13,049 bases of DNA, from contig DOMT01000130.1 of the NCBI GenBank assembly GCA_003509825.1, forward strand, positions 342 to 13,390, given 5' to 3'. Position 1 is the stretch's first letter, and each line of letters starts with the position of its first letter. A program made the position numbers and the translations under genes. The notes under the pieces are model-generated. The model was given only the letters and a program-made list of their open reading frames with translations, searched no databases and had not been told where the DNA came from. Shown here piece by piece: positions 1 to 6,454 of this stretch. This stretch comes from Coriobacteriia bacterium (GTDB lineage Bacteria > Actinomycetota > Coriobacteriia > Coriobacteriales > UBA8131).

Positions 1-114
1 CTTGTCATAGGCGGGAAATAGCGTGAGTTGGTGTCCGATTTGCCGAAAAGTGTACCGCTGGTAGCTCTGCGAGGAAATAAACGGTGCTTTTCTGTCCTAA
101 ATTTATAAAACCAC
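1..114. other. unassigned left edge of window
   Basis: I see no convincing gene here. Short open frames on both strands lack ribosome-binding sites and recognisable protein features. The stretch ends just before the promoter at 115. It may be intergenic or the tail of something cut by the window edge. Confidence 0.4.
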
Positions 115-143
115 TTGACGATACCGCCTGCCTGCATTATTGT
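115..143 (+). promoter_or_regulatory. candidate sigma70-type promoter of the GntR-ABC operon
   Basis: A TTGACG -35 box (115-120) is followed after 17 nt by TATTGT (138-143), a 4/6 match to the -10 consensus. It is the best promoter-like pair upstream of the regulator gene and would give a leader of roughly 255 nt. The assignment rests on consensus matching only. Confidence 0.5.
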
Positions 144-168
144 ACTAACTGCTTAATACAACAGTACA
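141..168. promoter_or_regulatory. candidate operator: TGTACT-N16-AGTACA inverted repeat
   Basis: Perfect 6 bp half-sites TGTACT (141-146) and AGTACA (163-168) are separated by 16 nt. The left half overlaps the -10 box. A second, partly overlapping inverted repeat, CACT-N5-AGTG, lies at 167-179. YtrA-type GntR proteins commonly repress their own operon by binding an inverted repeat at the promoter, so this is the likely site of autoregulation. This is inference from position and symmetry. Confidence 0.45.
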
Positions 169-179
169 CTAATACAGTG

Positions 180-393
180 ACACAGTTGGCATGGGCGAAA
201 ACAACAAGGTGTTGCAAAACGGCAAGATTTGTAGCGCAGGAGAGAGCAAAAGCAGCAAGAGCAGGTAAACAGACAGGTACGTAAGCACGTAAGGAGACGG
301 AACCGTCGGCAGACTCGGCAAGGCGGATCCACACCGGAGTCGCACGACTCACTACAACAAGATGGCCCGCGACGGGCACAGGAAAACAAAACG
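180..393 (+). other. long untranslated leader with small hairpins
   Basis: About 215 nt separate the operator from the Shine-Dalgarno site, with no convincing gene. Three short hairpins can be drawn: GACGG-AA-CCGTC (about 296-307), GAGTCG-CA-CGACTC (337-350) and GCCCG-CGA-CGGGC (365-377). The last ends 16 nt before the AAGGAGG site. I recognise no known riboswitch. Confidence 0.4.
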
Positions 394-405
394 AAGGAGG
401 TGTAC

Positions 406-825
406 ATGAACTGGAAGTTTCAAGACAATCGTCCCATCTATGCTCAGATAGTCGAAGAGATTCAGCGACGGATTCTTTCGGGAGCCTATGCTGTAGGAGC
501 AAGTTTGCCCAGCGTGCGTTTGCTGGCGGTGGAGGCGAACGTCAATCCCAACACGATGCAAAAGGCGCTGGCGGAGCTGGAGAACCAAGGGTTGCTCCAC
601 ACGCAAAGAACAAGCGGTCGAACAGTTACCACTGACGAGAGGTTGATCATGGACCTGAAAGAGCGAATTGCCTCGGGATATATCGAGCAGTTTTTCGAGG
701 GGATGAAAAGTCTGGGGATCGAACGCGATGTGGCCACTAAAATGCTCATGGAGCGTAAGAACGGTTCTGTGCAGGAAAAGGCTACTTCGGTAGCGGTAGG
801 CGTAGGAACCAAGGAGGTGGGATAG
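406..825 (+). CDS. GntR-family (YtrA subfamily) transcriptional regulator
   Basis: A 139-residue DNA-binding regulator. Residues 9-76 form the GntR winged helix-turn-helix, with the subfamily hallmark LPSVR (34-38), the VNPNTMQKAL recognition region (47-56), ELENQGLL (57-64) and a GRTV wing. Only about 60 residues follow, mostly helical, which is the short C-terminal region of the YtrA subfamily and too small for an effector-binding FCD or UTRA domain. I chose ATG 406 over the in-frame GTG at 400 because AAGGAGG (394-400) sits 5 nt before it and would overlap the GTG. The stop codon abuts the ATG of the ABC ATPase gene, so the pair is surely co-transcribed. Known relatives repress a downstream ABC transporter operon that responds to cell-envelope stress. 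The signal sensed here is unknown. Confidence 0.92.
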   Translation: MNWKFQDNRPIYAQIVEEIQRRILSGAYAVGASLPSVRLLAVEANVNPNTMQKALAELENQGLLHTQRTSGRTVTTDERLIMDLKERIASGYIEQFFEGMKSLGIERDVATKMLMERKNGSVQEKATSVAVGVGTKEVG

Positions 826-1524
826 ATGAGCCCGGTTTTACAGGCACAGGGTTTAACCAAGCAATACGGCGGTCTGGTTGCGCTTAACGGCATGAACATA
901 TCGCTGGAGCCCGGTCGTATCGTCGGACTGCTCGGCCCCAACGGCAGTGGCAAAACCACGTTCATCAAAATCGCCGCCGGCCTTTTGGCCCCGACGGCCG
1001 GTCAGGTGCAAATCGGCGGCATGGAGCCCGGCCCGGGTACGAAGCAGATCGTCAGCTATCTGCCCGACAGGACGTACTTCGACGGCTGGATGAAGGTGCG
1101 CGAATGTGTGGAGATGTTTGCGGACTTCTACACGGACTTCAATCGCAACAAGGCCTATGACATGCTGCAATCGCTCGGCATCGATGCAAACAAACGGTTC
1201 AAAACGCTCTCCAAGGGCACGCAGGAAAAGGTGCAGCTGGCGATGGTGATGAGCCGCAGCGCTCAGCTCTACCTGCTGGATGAGCCGATCGGTGGTGTGG
1301 ACCCCGCCGCGCGCGACTACATTCTCGAGACCATCATCCGCAACTACAACGAGCAGGGTACGGTTATCATCAGCACGCACCTGATCTACGATATCGAGCG
1401 GGTTCTCGACGACGTCATCTTCTTGATGAACGGCTTCGTGGAGCGCTTTACCAGCGTGGATCAGATTCGCGAACAGTCCGGCAAGAGCGTTGATGAAGTA
1501 TTTAGGGAGGCATTCCGATGCTAG
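826..1524 (+). CDS. ABC transporter ATP-binding protein (YtrB-like)
   Basis: A 232-residue nucleotide-binding subunit that powers a membrane transporter from the cytoplasmic face. It has Walker A GPNGSGKTT (37-45), ABC signature LSKGTQEK (128-135), Walker B LYLLDEP (148-154), D-loop GGVDP (156-160) and switch histidine H185 in IISTH. The signature departs from LSGGQ (K130, T132). The Q-loop position reads YLPD (78-81), with Asp in place of Gln. Both are tolerated in this branch of ABC-2-type exporter ATPases. The start follows AAGGAGGTGG (811-820) and directly abuts the regulator stop. The end overlaps the permease gene by 7 nt, indicating translational coupling. It probably works with the next gene product in export or envelope defence. 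The substrate is not evident. Confidence 0.93.
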   Translation: MSPVLQAQGLTKQYGGLVALNGMNISLEPGRIVGLLGPNGSGKTTFIKIAAGLLAPTAGQVQIGGMEPGPGTKQIVSYLPDRTYFDGWMKVRECVEMFADFYTDFNRNKAYDMLQSLGIDANKRFKTLSKGTQEKVQLAMVMSRSAQLYLLDEPIGGVDPAARDYILETIIRNYNEQGTVIISTHLIYDIERVLDDVIFLMNGFVERFTSVDQIREQSGKSVDEVFREAFRC

Positions 1525-2384
1525 GAAAACTTATTAAGTACGAATTCAAAGCCACATCGCGCATGTTCCTGCTGATGTATGCCGCGCTGATTCTGGTGGC
1601 CGCGATCAACTCCGTTCTTCTGATAGGAGGGCTCAACGCCGGCCTATACACGAGTGGCAACGATCTGGTGGCCACTATCTACTCAATCATATCCGCGCTC
1701 GCAGCCACCGTTTATTTCTTTGCGATGTTTGCAGTCAGCATCCTGACCTTCGTTGTTATCGTGGTGCGTTTTTACCGTTTGTTCGGCGATGAGGGCTACC
1801 TCTGGTTTACCTTGCCGGCAACGCCGAATCAGCACCTCATCAGCAAACTCATTGTCGCGCTGGTATGGTCGCTGGCAAGTGGTGTTGTGATAATGCTCAG
1901 CTTAGGGATACTGTTCATCGGGCAGGGTTGGGTGCAGGAACTGTGGCGCATCCCTCAACTTATCGGCGAGATGATCGCAATGGGTTACAACCCGCTGCTC
2001 TGGCTGGTGCTCATCTTGATCATGGCACTCGTCGCCACGGTTTCGGGCTTCATGATGTTTTTCACGGCCATCGCCATCGGCCCCAATCTGACCAAGAGCC
2101 GCTTGGGTGGTAGTGTTTTGGCGTACATCCTCGTGTATGTTATCACCCAGATCGTCGCGACCATCCAGATGGTTGTCCTGGTTTTTCCGATCAGTCAGAT
2201 CAACGCCCAGTCCTATCGCTTCGAAGCCATACCGGGGTCGGCGATCGAGCTCCTTGCCCCGTCGGCCGTGGATCAGGTTGCACTATGGTTCTTCGGAATA
2301 TTCATCGTCGGATACACCGTGATGATGGTGGGCTATTACCTGGTGACGCGTTACTTTATGACCAAAAAGCTCAATTTGCCCTAG
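1518..2384 (+). CDS. ABC-2-type transporter permease, membrane protein
   Basis: A 288-residue integral membrane protein with about six to seven hydrophobic segments (near residues 19-40, 50-86 as two spans, 111-136, 159-188, 201-225 and 255-278) and a basic C-terminus. A charged loop around residues 86-105 (RFYRLFGDEGYLWFTLPAT) matches the style of ABC-2 permeases found beside YtrA/YtrB-type genes. The ATG overlaps the end of the ATPase gene by 7 nt and is preceded by AGGGAGG. It is presumably the channel-forming partner of that ATPase. Only one permease gene is present, so the transporter would need a homodimer of this subunit. The terminator at 2414-2450 closes the operon. The family assignment is good; the substrate is unknown. 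Confidence 0.85.
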   Translation: MLGKLIKYEFKATSRMFLLMYAALILVAAINSVLLIGGLNAGLYTSGNDLVATIYSIISALAATVYFFAMFAVSILTFVVIVVRFYRLFGDEGYLWFTLPATPNQHLISKLIVALVWSLASGVVIMLSLGILFIGQGWVQELWRIPQLIGEMIAMGYNPLLWLVLILIMALVATVSGFMMFFTAIAIGPNLTKSRLGGSVLAYILVYVITQIVATIQMVVLVFPISQINAQSYRFEAIPGSAIELLAPSAVDQVALWFFGIFIVGYTVMMVGYYLVTRYFMTKKLNLP

Positions 2385-2413
2385 GGGTATGGAATTCTGT
2401 AGGCAGCTTAAGT

Positions 2414-2450
2414 AAAGCCGGGATCCGCAAAAATCGGGTTCCGGCTTTTT
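2414..2450 (+). terminator. rho-independent terminator after the ABC operon
   Basis: The left arm at 2414-2426 (AAAGCCGG then GATCC) pairs with the right arm at 2436-2448 (GGGTT then CCGGCTTT). This gives a 13 bp stem with two G-U pairs and a 9 nt loop, merging into a T5 run (2446-2450). It starts 30 nt after the permease stop. Confidence 0.88.
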
Positions 2451-2545
2451 GCCACATGGAGCTCCCGTTATCCCAAAATCACAGGCCGTGCCCCACCGAT
2501 GCAGAAATGGTATCCAGGCCGTCTCGTGCTCAGCATTTGCGCGCG

Positions 2546-2574
2546 TTGACGAAAAAGGGGGCTGTTCATATAAT
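2546..2574 (+). promoter_or_regulatory. strong sigma70-type promoter of the surface-protein gene
   Basis: TTGACG (2546-2551), a 17 nt spacer, then a perfect TATAAT (2569-2574). Transcription would start near 2581, leaving a leader of about 80 nt before GTG 2662. The near-consensus match suggests strong expression in the absence of a repressor. Confidence 0.75.
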
Positions 2575-2661
2575 TAAGGCTGCTGCGTGGGGGTAGCACT
2601 TGGGGCGTGTGGGGAGCTCTCATGAAAACGTCAGGACATGGGTGCGCAAGGGAGGAACGTA

Positions 2662-4227
2662 GTGCAATCACGCAGCCTGAAATCGAAGATGCGAGGGGTG
2701 TGCGGAATATTCGTCTGCATTCTGGCCCTTGCCGTTGTTGTCAGTCTCAATCCACATCATACTGTTTTCGCCTCGGAGAGAGGTGACGGCACCGCGGAGA
2801 TCGAAGCCTTTACGAGCTCATCCGAGCCTGAGGTCTCGGGGTATGCTAAAGACGTAGCGGCACCTTCTGTTAAGGGTAATGGCGGGAGCGGCGACATCGG
2901 CGCCAGCCCGAGCAACGGTGCCGATGCATCGGCACAAGCAGCGATCACTCCCTTCGCCATCAACAGCGCTCAGAATCTGCAGGATGCCATCGACGCTGCG
3001 GGCACTTCTCCCACCACGATCACCTTGGAAAGCGACATCACTCTCAGCAACGCGCTTTCGATCCCCGTAGGCAAAGACATCACGCTTCGTGGCACCTACA
3101 GGCTTGTTGGGGCGAGTGGCGCTCCGACGATCTCCCTCGCCGGCACACTCACCATAGACGGCCCCACCGTAACCCATGTGGCGGGCGGTTCGGGAAACGG
3201 CGTGACGGTGGCCTCCGACGCCTCGCTTACTCTGCTTGCAGGCTCTATTTCCAACAATTCCGCAGCAAATAGCTACGGGGTCGCCGTGGCAGACTTCGGT
3301 TCTTTCGTTATGAGAGGTGGGGAGGTTGCTTACAACAATTCGTCCTCGGGCGGTGGCGGCGTTGCCGTCGCTTACGCAGGGTACTTCGCATTATGGGGCG
3401 GTTCGGTGCATCACAACAGCAATGATGGTGGAAACGGCGGCGGGGTTGCCGTATCCGAGCAGGGAACTTTCATCCTCGACGGAGGCACCGTCTCAAACAA
3501 CAGTGCCCGAAACGGCGGCGGTGTATGGGGGGCAGGTACCAGCGCCATCACCTTTTCAAGCGGCACCGTTGCAAACAATACGGCATCGGCAGACGGGGGT
3601 GGTGTCTTTATCACCCGCCACTCCGATCTTGAGGTCAAGGCCGGGATGATTTTTTCGGAGAATAAAGCAGCCGAGATACGCTTGCTTACACGTATCGACA
3701 GCGCCGAGTATTCGCTTTACCAAAGCAAGATAAAAAGCAGCGCTTGGACCGATCCCTTGCCGCTCGGCTATAACAACTATGACATCAATTACACTCCTAG
3801 CAGTGGTGTAGCCGCTACGACGATCACCTCCGACTACGGTTACGCCCGTCCTCCCACGGCCCGCATTCCCATCACCATCCCGAATATGAGCACGTTCGGA
3901 GACGCCCGCATCGTCGACCCGGTGCGCTCGGGTTACACCTTTTCGGGCTGGCGCCTTAACTCTCCCGATGGGGTGGAGCTGACCGACGGCACAATCATCT
4001 CCGGACCCACGGTTGCCTATGCTCTGTGGGTGGCCGATCAAGCAACCGCTCCCGGCACAAACGACCCTCCCACGGAGGAGCCCGATGCGAGTGCCTCCGG
4101 AGGCACCACGTTACCGGCAACAGGGGACGGTATGGTAATCGCGGTGGGTCTTGTCGGGGTCTTGTTTGCCCTCGGAGCGGCACTTCTCGCATTTTCGCGT
4201 GTGTGGCAGAGGCGACGAGTGGCATAA
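2662..4227 (+). CDS. LPxTG-anchored surface protein with beta-helix repeats
   Basis: A 521-residue secreted protein. I place the start at GTG 2662 because GGAGG (2651-2655) lies 6 nt upstream; the in-frame ATG at 2638 has no such site. Residues 1-37 form a signal peptide: basic KSKMR, a hydrophobic core, likely cleavage after VFA. A low-complexity Ser/Gly/Ala linker follows. From about 95 a right-handed beta-helix begins, including five tandem units of 26-28 residues (about 193-326) with recurring G-G-x-V-x-x-N-N-S and GGGV, like Pmp/adhesin-type repeats. Around 393-459, the YTFSGW motif recalls one InlB B-type (Listeria-Bacteroides) repeat. The C-terminus has LPATG (484-488), a hydrophobic span and RRR, a sortase cell-wall sorting signal. 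Adhesion or binding of host or dietary polymers is a family-based guess; no catalytic residues are evident. Confidence 0.88.
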   Translation: MQSRSLKSKMRGVCGIFVCILALAVVVSLNPHHTVFASERGDGTAEIEAFTSSSEPEVSGYAKDVAAPSVKGNGGSGDIGASPSNGADASAQAAITPFAINSAQNLQDAIDAAGTSPTTITLESDITLSNALSIPVGKDITLRGTYRLVGASGAPTISLAGTLTIDGPTVTHVAGGSGNGVTVASDASLTLLAGSISNNSAANSYGVAVADFGSFVMRGGEVAYNNSSSGGGGVAVAYAGYFALWGGSVHHNSNDGGNGGGVAVSEQGTFILDGGTVSNNSARNGGGVWGAGTSAITFSSGTVANNTASADGGGVFITRHSDLEVKAGMIFSENKAAEIRLLTRIDSAEYSLYQSKIKSSAWTDPLPLGYNNYDINYTPSSGVAATTITSDYGYARPPTARIPITIPNMSTFGDARIVDPVRSGYTFSGWRLNSPDGVELTDGTIISGPTVAYALWVADQATAPGTNDPPTEEPDASASGGTTLPATGDGMVIAVGLVGVLFALGAALLAFSRVWQRRRVA

Positions 4228-4449
4228 CCAATCCGGAAATGCGCAGAGGGCGGACCTCGGCTTTGTTGTTTCCGGGCAGGGCTAAAGAACGAGATCGGCA
4301 GGGTTGTATCTCCTTCATCGGCAGACCTTGGGGCATATTGCCGCAAAATACCCGAATCTTACTGCGCGCTGTTTGTGGCGGCGGGTTGCATCCGCACGTT
4401 TTCCGTCTAAGACCATATTGAGTGCAAAACCAGCTTCCTGCTCCCAAAG
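4228..4449. other. convergent intergenic gap, left part
   Basis: No gene is seen here. Just after the surface-protein stop, a loose nested hairpin can be drawn: outer CCGGAAA (4233-4239) with TTTCCGG (4269-4275), inner GAGG (4246-4249) with CCTC (4255-4258). There is no T-run after it, so its role as terminator is weakly supported. The rest holds nothing I recognise. Confidence 0.4.
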
Positions 4450-4528
4450 TTCATCCAAATCATGCGAATGTCGCCATTTCGGCTCCTTTGAAAGCTGTTT
4501 TTGGCGACTTTCGCATGATTCGGATGAA
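4450..4528. repeat. 79 nt near-perfect palindrome between convergent genes
   Basis: Two 27 nt arms (4450-4476 and 4502-4528) pair at 25 of 27 positions; only A4457/C4521 and T4469/T4509 fail. The core half-site is AATCATGCGAA (4458-4468) with TTCGCATGATT (4510-4520). The 25 nt loop can fold a small inner hairpin. It lies between the convergent surface-protein and Rrf2 genes. It may act as a bidirectional transcription barrier or be a dispersed REP- or MITE-like element; neither arm ends in a T-run, so it is not a classical terminator. Confidence 0.75.
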
Positions 4529-4563
4529 GATCGGTATGGATTTCGAAGACCGTGCGGTGCGAA

Positions 4564-4971
4564 TCAGCCTCTTCTTTTCAGCAGATCCTTCATCGTGGTC
4601 TTTATCAGTGAGTCGTGCATGGATTGTCTTACCGACGCCCAGAGCCCCTCGGACATGCAGGAGTCATCGTTACACTTGCACCAGGGAAAATCCTTGGTGC
4701 CGAATGCCTCGTCGAGAGGATTTTGTGCCGCCTCGAAGACTTCGAGTAACGTGATGCTCTCAAGCGACTTTGCCAACTTGATGCCGCCGTTGATGCCGCG
4801 AGAAGCTTGGATTATGCCGGATTTAAGAAGACCTTGTTGCACCGTTCTGGCAAAAGCATACGTGACGCCGTGACTGTCGGCGAGTAAACGTAAACCTAAA
4901 CACGCATCCGGTTGTTCCGCGAGATCGGCAATCAGATGAATAGCATAGTCGGTTCTACGCGTGATCTTCAT
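4564..4971 (-). CDS. Rrf2-family transcriptional regulator with Cys cluster
   Basis: A 135-residue regulator. The N-terminus (MKITRRTDYAIHLIADLA) and the winged-helix region through SRGINGGIKLA (57-67) are diagnostic of the Rrf2 family, which includes IscR, NsrR and CymR. Cysteines C98, C100 and C105 cluster just after the dimerisation helix, where Fe-S-binding members carry three ligands. The spacing here (C-x1-C-x4-C) is tighter than the usual IscR or NsrR pattern. It could therefore bind an Fe-S cluster and sense redox, iron or nitric oxide, but this is inference. The start ATG is preceded by AAGGAGA (4978-4984). It is monocistronic, convergent with the surface-protein gene and downstream of the flippase-like gene on the same strand, with 256 nt between them. 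Its targets are unknown. Confidence 0.9.
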   Translation of the reverse strand: MKITRRTDYAIHLIADLAEQPDACLGLRLLADSHGVTYAFARTVQQGLLKSGIIQASRGINGGIKLAKSLESITLLEVFEAAQNPLDEAFGTKDFPWCKCNDDSCMSEGLWASVRQSMHDSLIKTTMKDLLKRRG

Positions 4972-5014
4972 TTATTATCTCCTTGGGACCAAAAAAGGAA
5001 GCCAAGCTGCCTTT

Positions 5015-5074
5015 AGCCTACAGATTTGCCCCCTTAATTGTCAACCACTATATCACTTCCAGGTAAAATCTCAA
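5015..5074 (-). promoter_or_regulatory. two tandem candidate promoters of the Rrf2 gene
   Basis: Reading the - strand, TTGACA (5039-5044) is followed after 18 nt by TAGGCT (5015-5020). Further upstream, TTGAGA (5069-5074) is followed after 16 nt by TATAGT (5047-5052), a 5/6 -10 box. Either could drive the Rrf2 gene. Autoregulation would be usual for the family, but I see no convincing palindrome. Confidence 0.4.
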
Positions 5075-5227
5075 GACTTTCCTGCACACGAATGTACGAT
5101 ACATCAGGCAAATGTAATGATTTTTTCGGAAAATGACAAGAGAACTGTAAGTATCATGACATATACTAGTATTGGTTATTTATGCGCTTTGCTTGTCGTA
5201 GTGTATATAACGAATACCGATTGTCTC

Positions 5228-6238
5228 CTACTCGGTTTTGCCATCCTTTTTAGCAAAGCTCTCGGTGCGATGGATGAGAATCGCTCCGATTGTAAACGGC
5301 ATCCAAAACACCAGGCCACGATATACCAGCACCACAGCGGTGGCCGTTGCGGCGGAAATCCCGTAAGCCGCGAGGATGGCGACCGTTGCCACCTCGACCA
5401 CCCCCACACCCTGCGGAGTGATGGCGATCATCGCAAAGAGTGTGGCGATAACGTAGCCACCTACCAACGCCGTAAGCGTACCGAGGCCGAACGCCCAGCC
5501 CACCAAACAAAAACAAACCAGTTCGCAGGCCGATGCCAAGACGGAAAACACGAATACCATAACGGCCTTACGGGGATTGTGTCCGATGGTGCCGGCAGCC
5601 TCGGAAAAACTCTGTACCAGGGTGCGCACCCAGGGCTTCATCTCCTTGCCCTTGCGAAATCGCCTGGAGAGGTTGTTGAGCAAGCGCTCGATGGGTGAGA
5701 GCACCTTGATGACCAGATCGGGATTTTTGCGGCCGACCACCATGATGCCCGTCATGCCACCGACCAAAAACACCACGAAAAGCAGCATCAACAGCCATAG
5801 CGGGTCGAAGTGCCCGGTAACGCGCAGCACGATGAAACCCACGAGCATGATGACGAGAAACCCGGACTCGATGCTCATCTGCATAAGCAGCGCCGCAGAG
5901 GTGGATTTGCCGATGGGGATGCCACGCCGACGCGAATCGTCGACGACAAGCCCCGCACCCGCCATGTTAAACGACGGCGCGATGGTGTTCATGAAGAAGC
6001 TACCGAAAACCAACGGCAGCGTGTCGCGCGCCCGGCGCTGTTCGTCCACCGTATTGAAGGCCGCCTTGTAGGCGAAAGCCTGGGCGACGTATTTTCCCAG
6101 CTGACTTACAACCGCGAATACCAGCGGCAGTAAAGCACCGGTGCGCATGGTCTCCACAAGCTCGAAGAACTGATCGCCACGCAGCAACACGACGGCCAGA
6201 GCCACGATGATGATGATACCGATGATCAGCTTACGCAA
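5228..6238 (-). CDS. lysylphosphatidylglycerol synthase TM-domain (flippase-like) protein
   Basis: A 336-residue polytopic membrane protein of the YbhN / LPG_synthase_TM family. About eight hydrophobic segments are visible. Family signatures are NTIAPSFNMAGAG (84-96) and TPQGVGVVE (274-282) before the last helices. It is far shorter than full MprF (about 850 residues) and lacks the C-terminal aminoacyl-transferase domain. It should therefore be a lipid flippase-like or scaffold protein and not an aminoacyl-PG synthase. The start is TTG (6236-6238): an in-frame stop lies just upstream at 6248-6250, and starting at the next ATG (M31) would remove the first transmembrane helix. The ribosome-binding site (GGCGGGA) is weak, so translation may be low. 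It stands alone between the Rrf2 and CoA-transferase genes. Substrate lipid unknown. Confidence 0.85.
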   Translation of the reverse strand: MRKLIIGIIIIVALAVVLLRGDQFFELVETMRTGALLPLVFAVVSQLGKYVAQAFAYKAAFNTVDEQRRARDTLPLVFGSFFMNTIAPSFNMAGAGLVVDDSRRRGIPIGKSTSAALLMQMSIESGFLVIMLVGFIVLRVTGHFDPLWLLMLLFVVFLVGGMTGIMVVGRKNPDLVIKVLSPIERLLNNLSRRFRKGKEMKPWVRTLVQSFSEAAGTIGHNPRKAVMVFVFSVLASACELVCFCLVGWAFGLGTLTALVGGYVIATLFAMIAITPQGVGVVEVATVAILAAYGISAATATAVVLVYRGLVFWMPFTIGAILIHRTESFAKKDGKTE

Positions 6239-6410
6239 AATCCCGCCTTATAGGTCGCTCGGGCAACCGACATGGATGCCTTGTCGATCATTTTTGTATA
6301 TAACGTCCCGTTAATCACAAGAACGATCAGGAAATATTGTATAACAACGGGCGAGTGGAGGCATAACCTGCACATCGGGCAGGGGTTTAGCCGTACGTCG
6401 GGCAGACGGT

Positions 6411-6440
6411 GTTGCGGCTTTCTCTCGGGATCGCCGCAAC
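6411..6440 (-). terminator. candidate hairpin terminator after the CaiB-like gene
   Basis: A perfect 8 bp inverted repeat, GTTGCGGC (6411-6418) and GCCGCAAC (6433-6440), with a 14 nt loop begins 14 nt past the CoA-transferase stop on the - strand. No T-run follows, so it may stabilise the 3' end or act with Rho. The rest of the gap (6239-6410) holds nothing I can name. Confidence 0.45.
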
Positions 6441-6454
6441 TCCCTTCATCCCCT

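Noticed and set aside
84-284. 66-codon open frame on the + strand upstream of the regulator
   Set aside because: It overlaps the predicted promoter and operator, starts at GTG without a ribosome-binding site and has an unconvincing composition. A leader peptide is possible but unsupported.
2622-2820. Alternative reading frame starting at ATG 2622 overlapping the surface-protein signal peptide
   Set aside because: The GTG 2662 frame has the better-spaced GGAGG site and a complete secretion-to-sorting-signal architecture.
4304-4873. 189-codon open frame on the + strand
   Set aside because: It runs through the palindrome and antisense to the Rrf2 gene, with no recognisable protein features.
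5163-5172. ATACTAGTAT palindrome in the gap between the Rrf2 and flippase-like genes
   Set aside because: A 10 bp AT-rich palindrome is easily met by chance and has no clear position relative to a promoter.
4961-5698. 245-codon open frame on the + strand
   Set aside because: It crosses the Rrf2 promoter region and runs antisense to the flippase-like gene; the product is low in hydrophobic order and has no motif.
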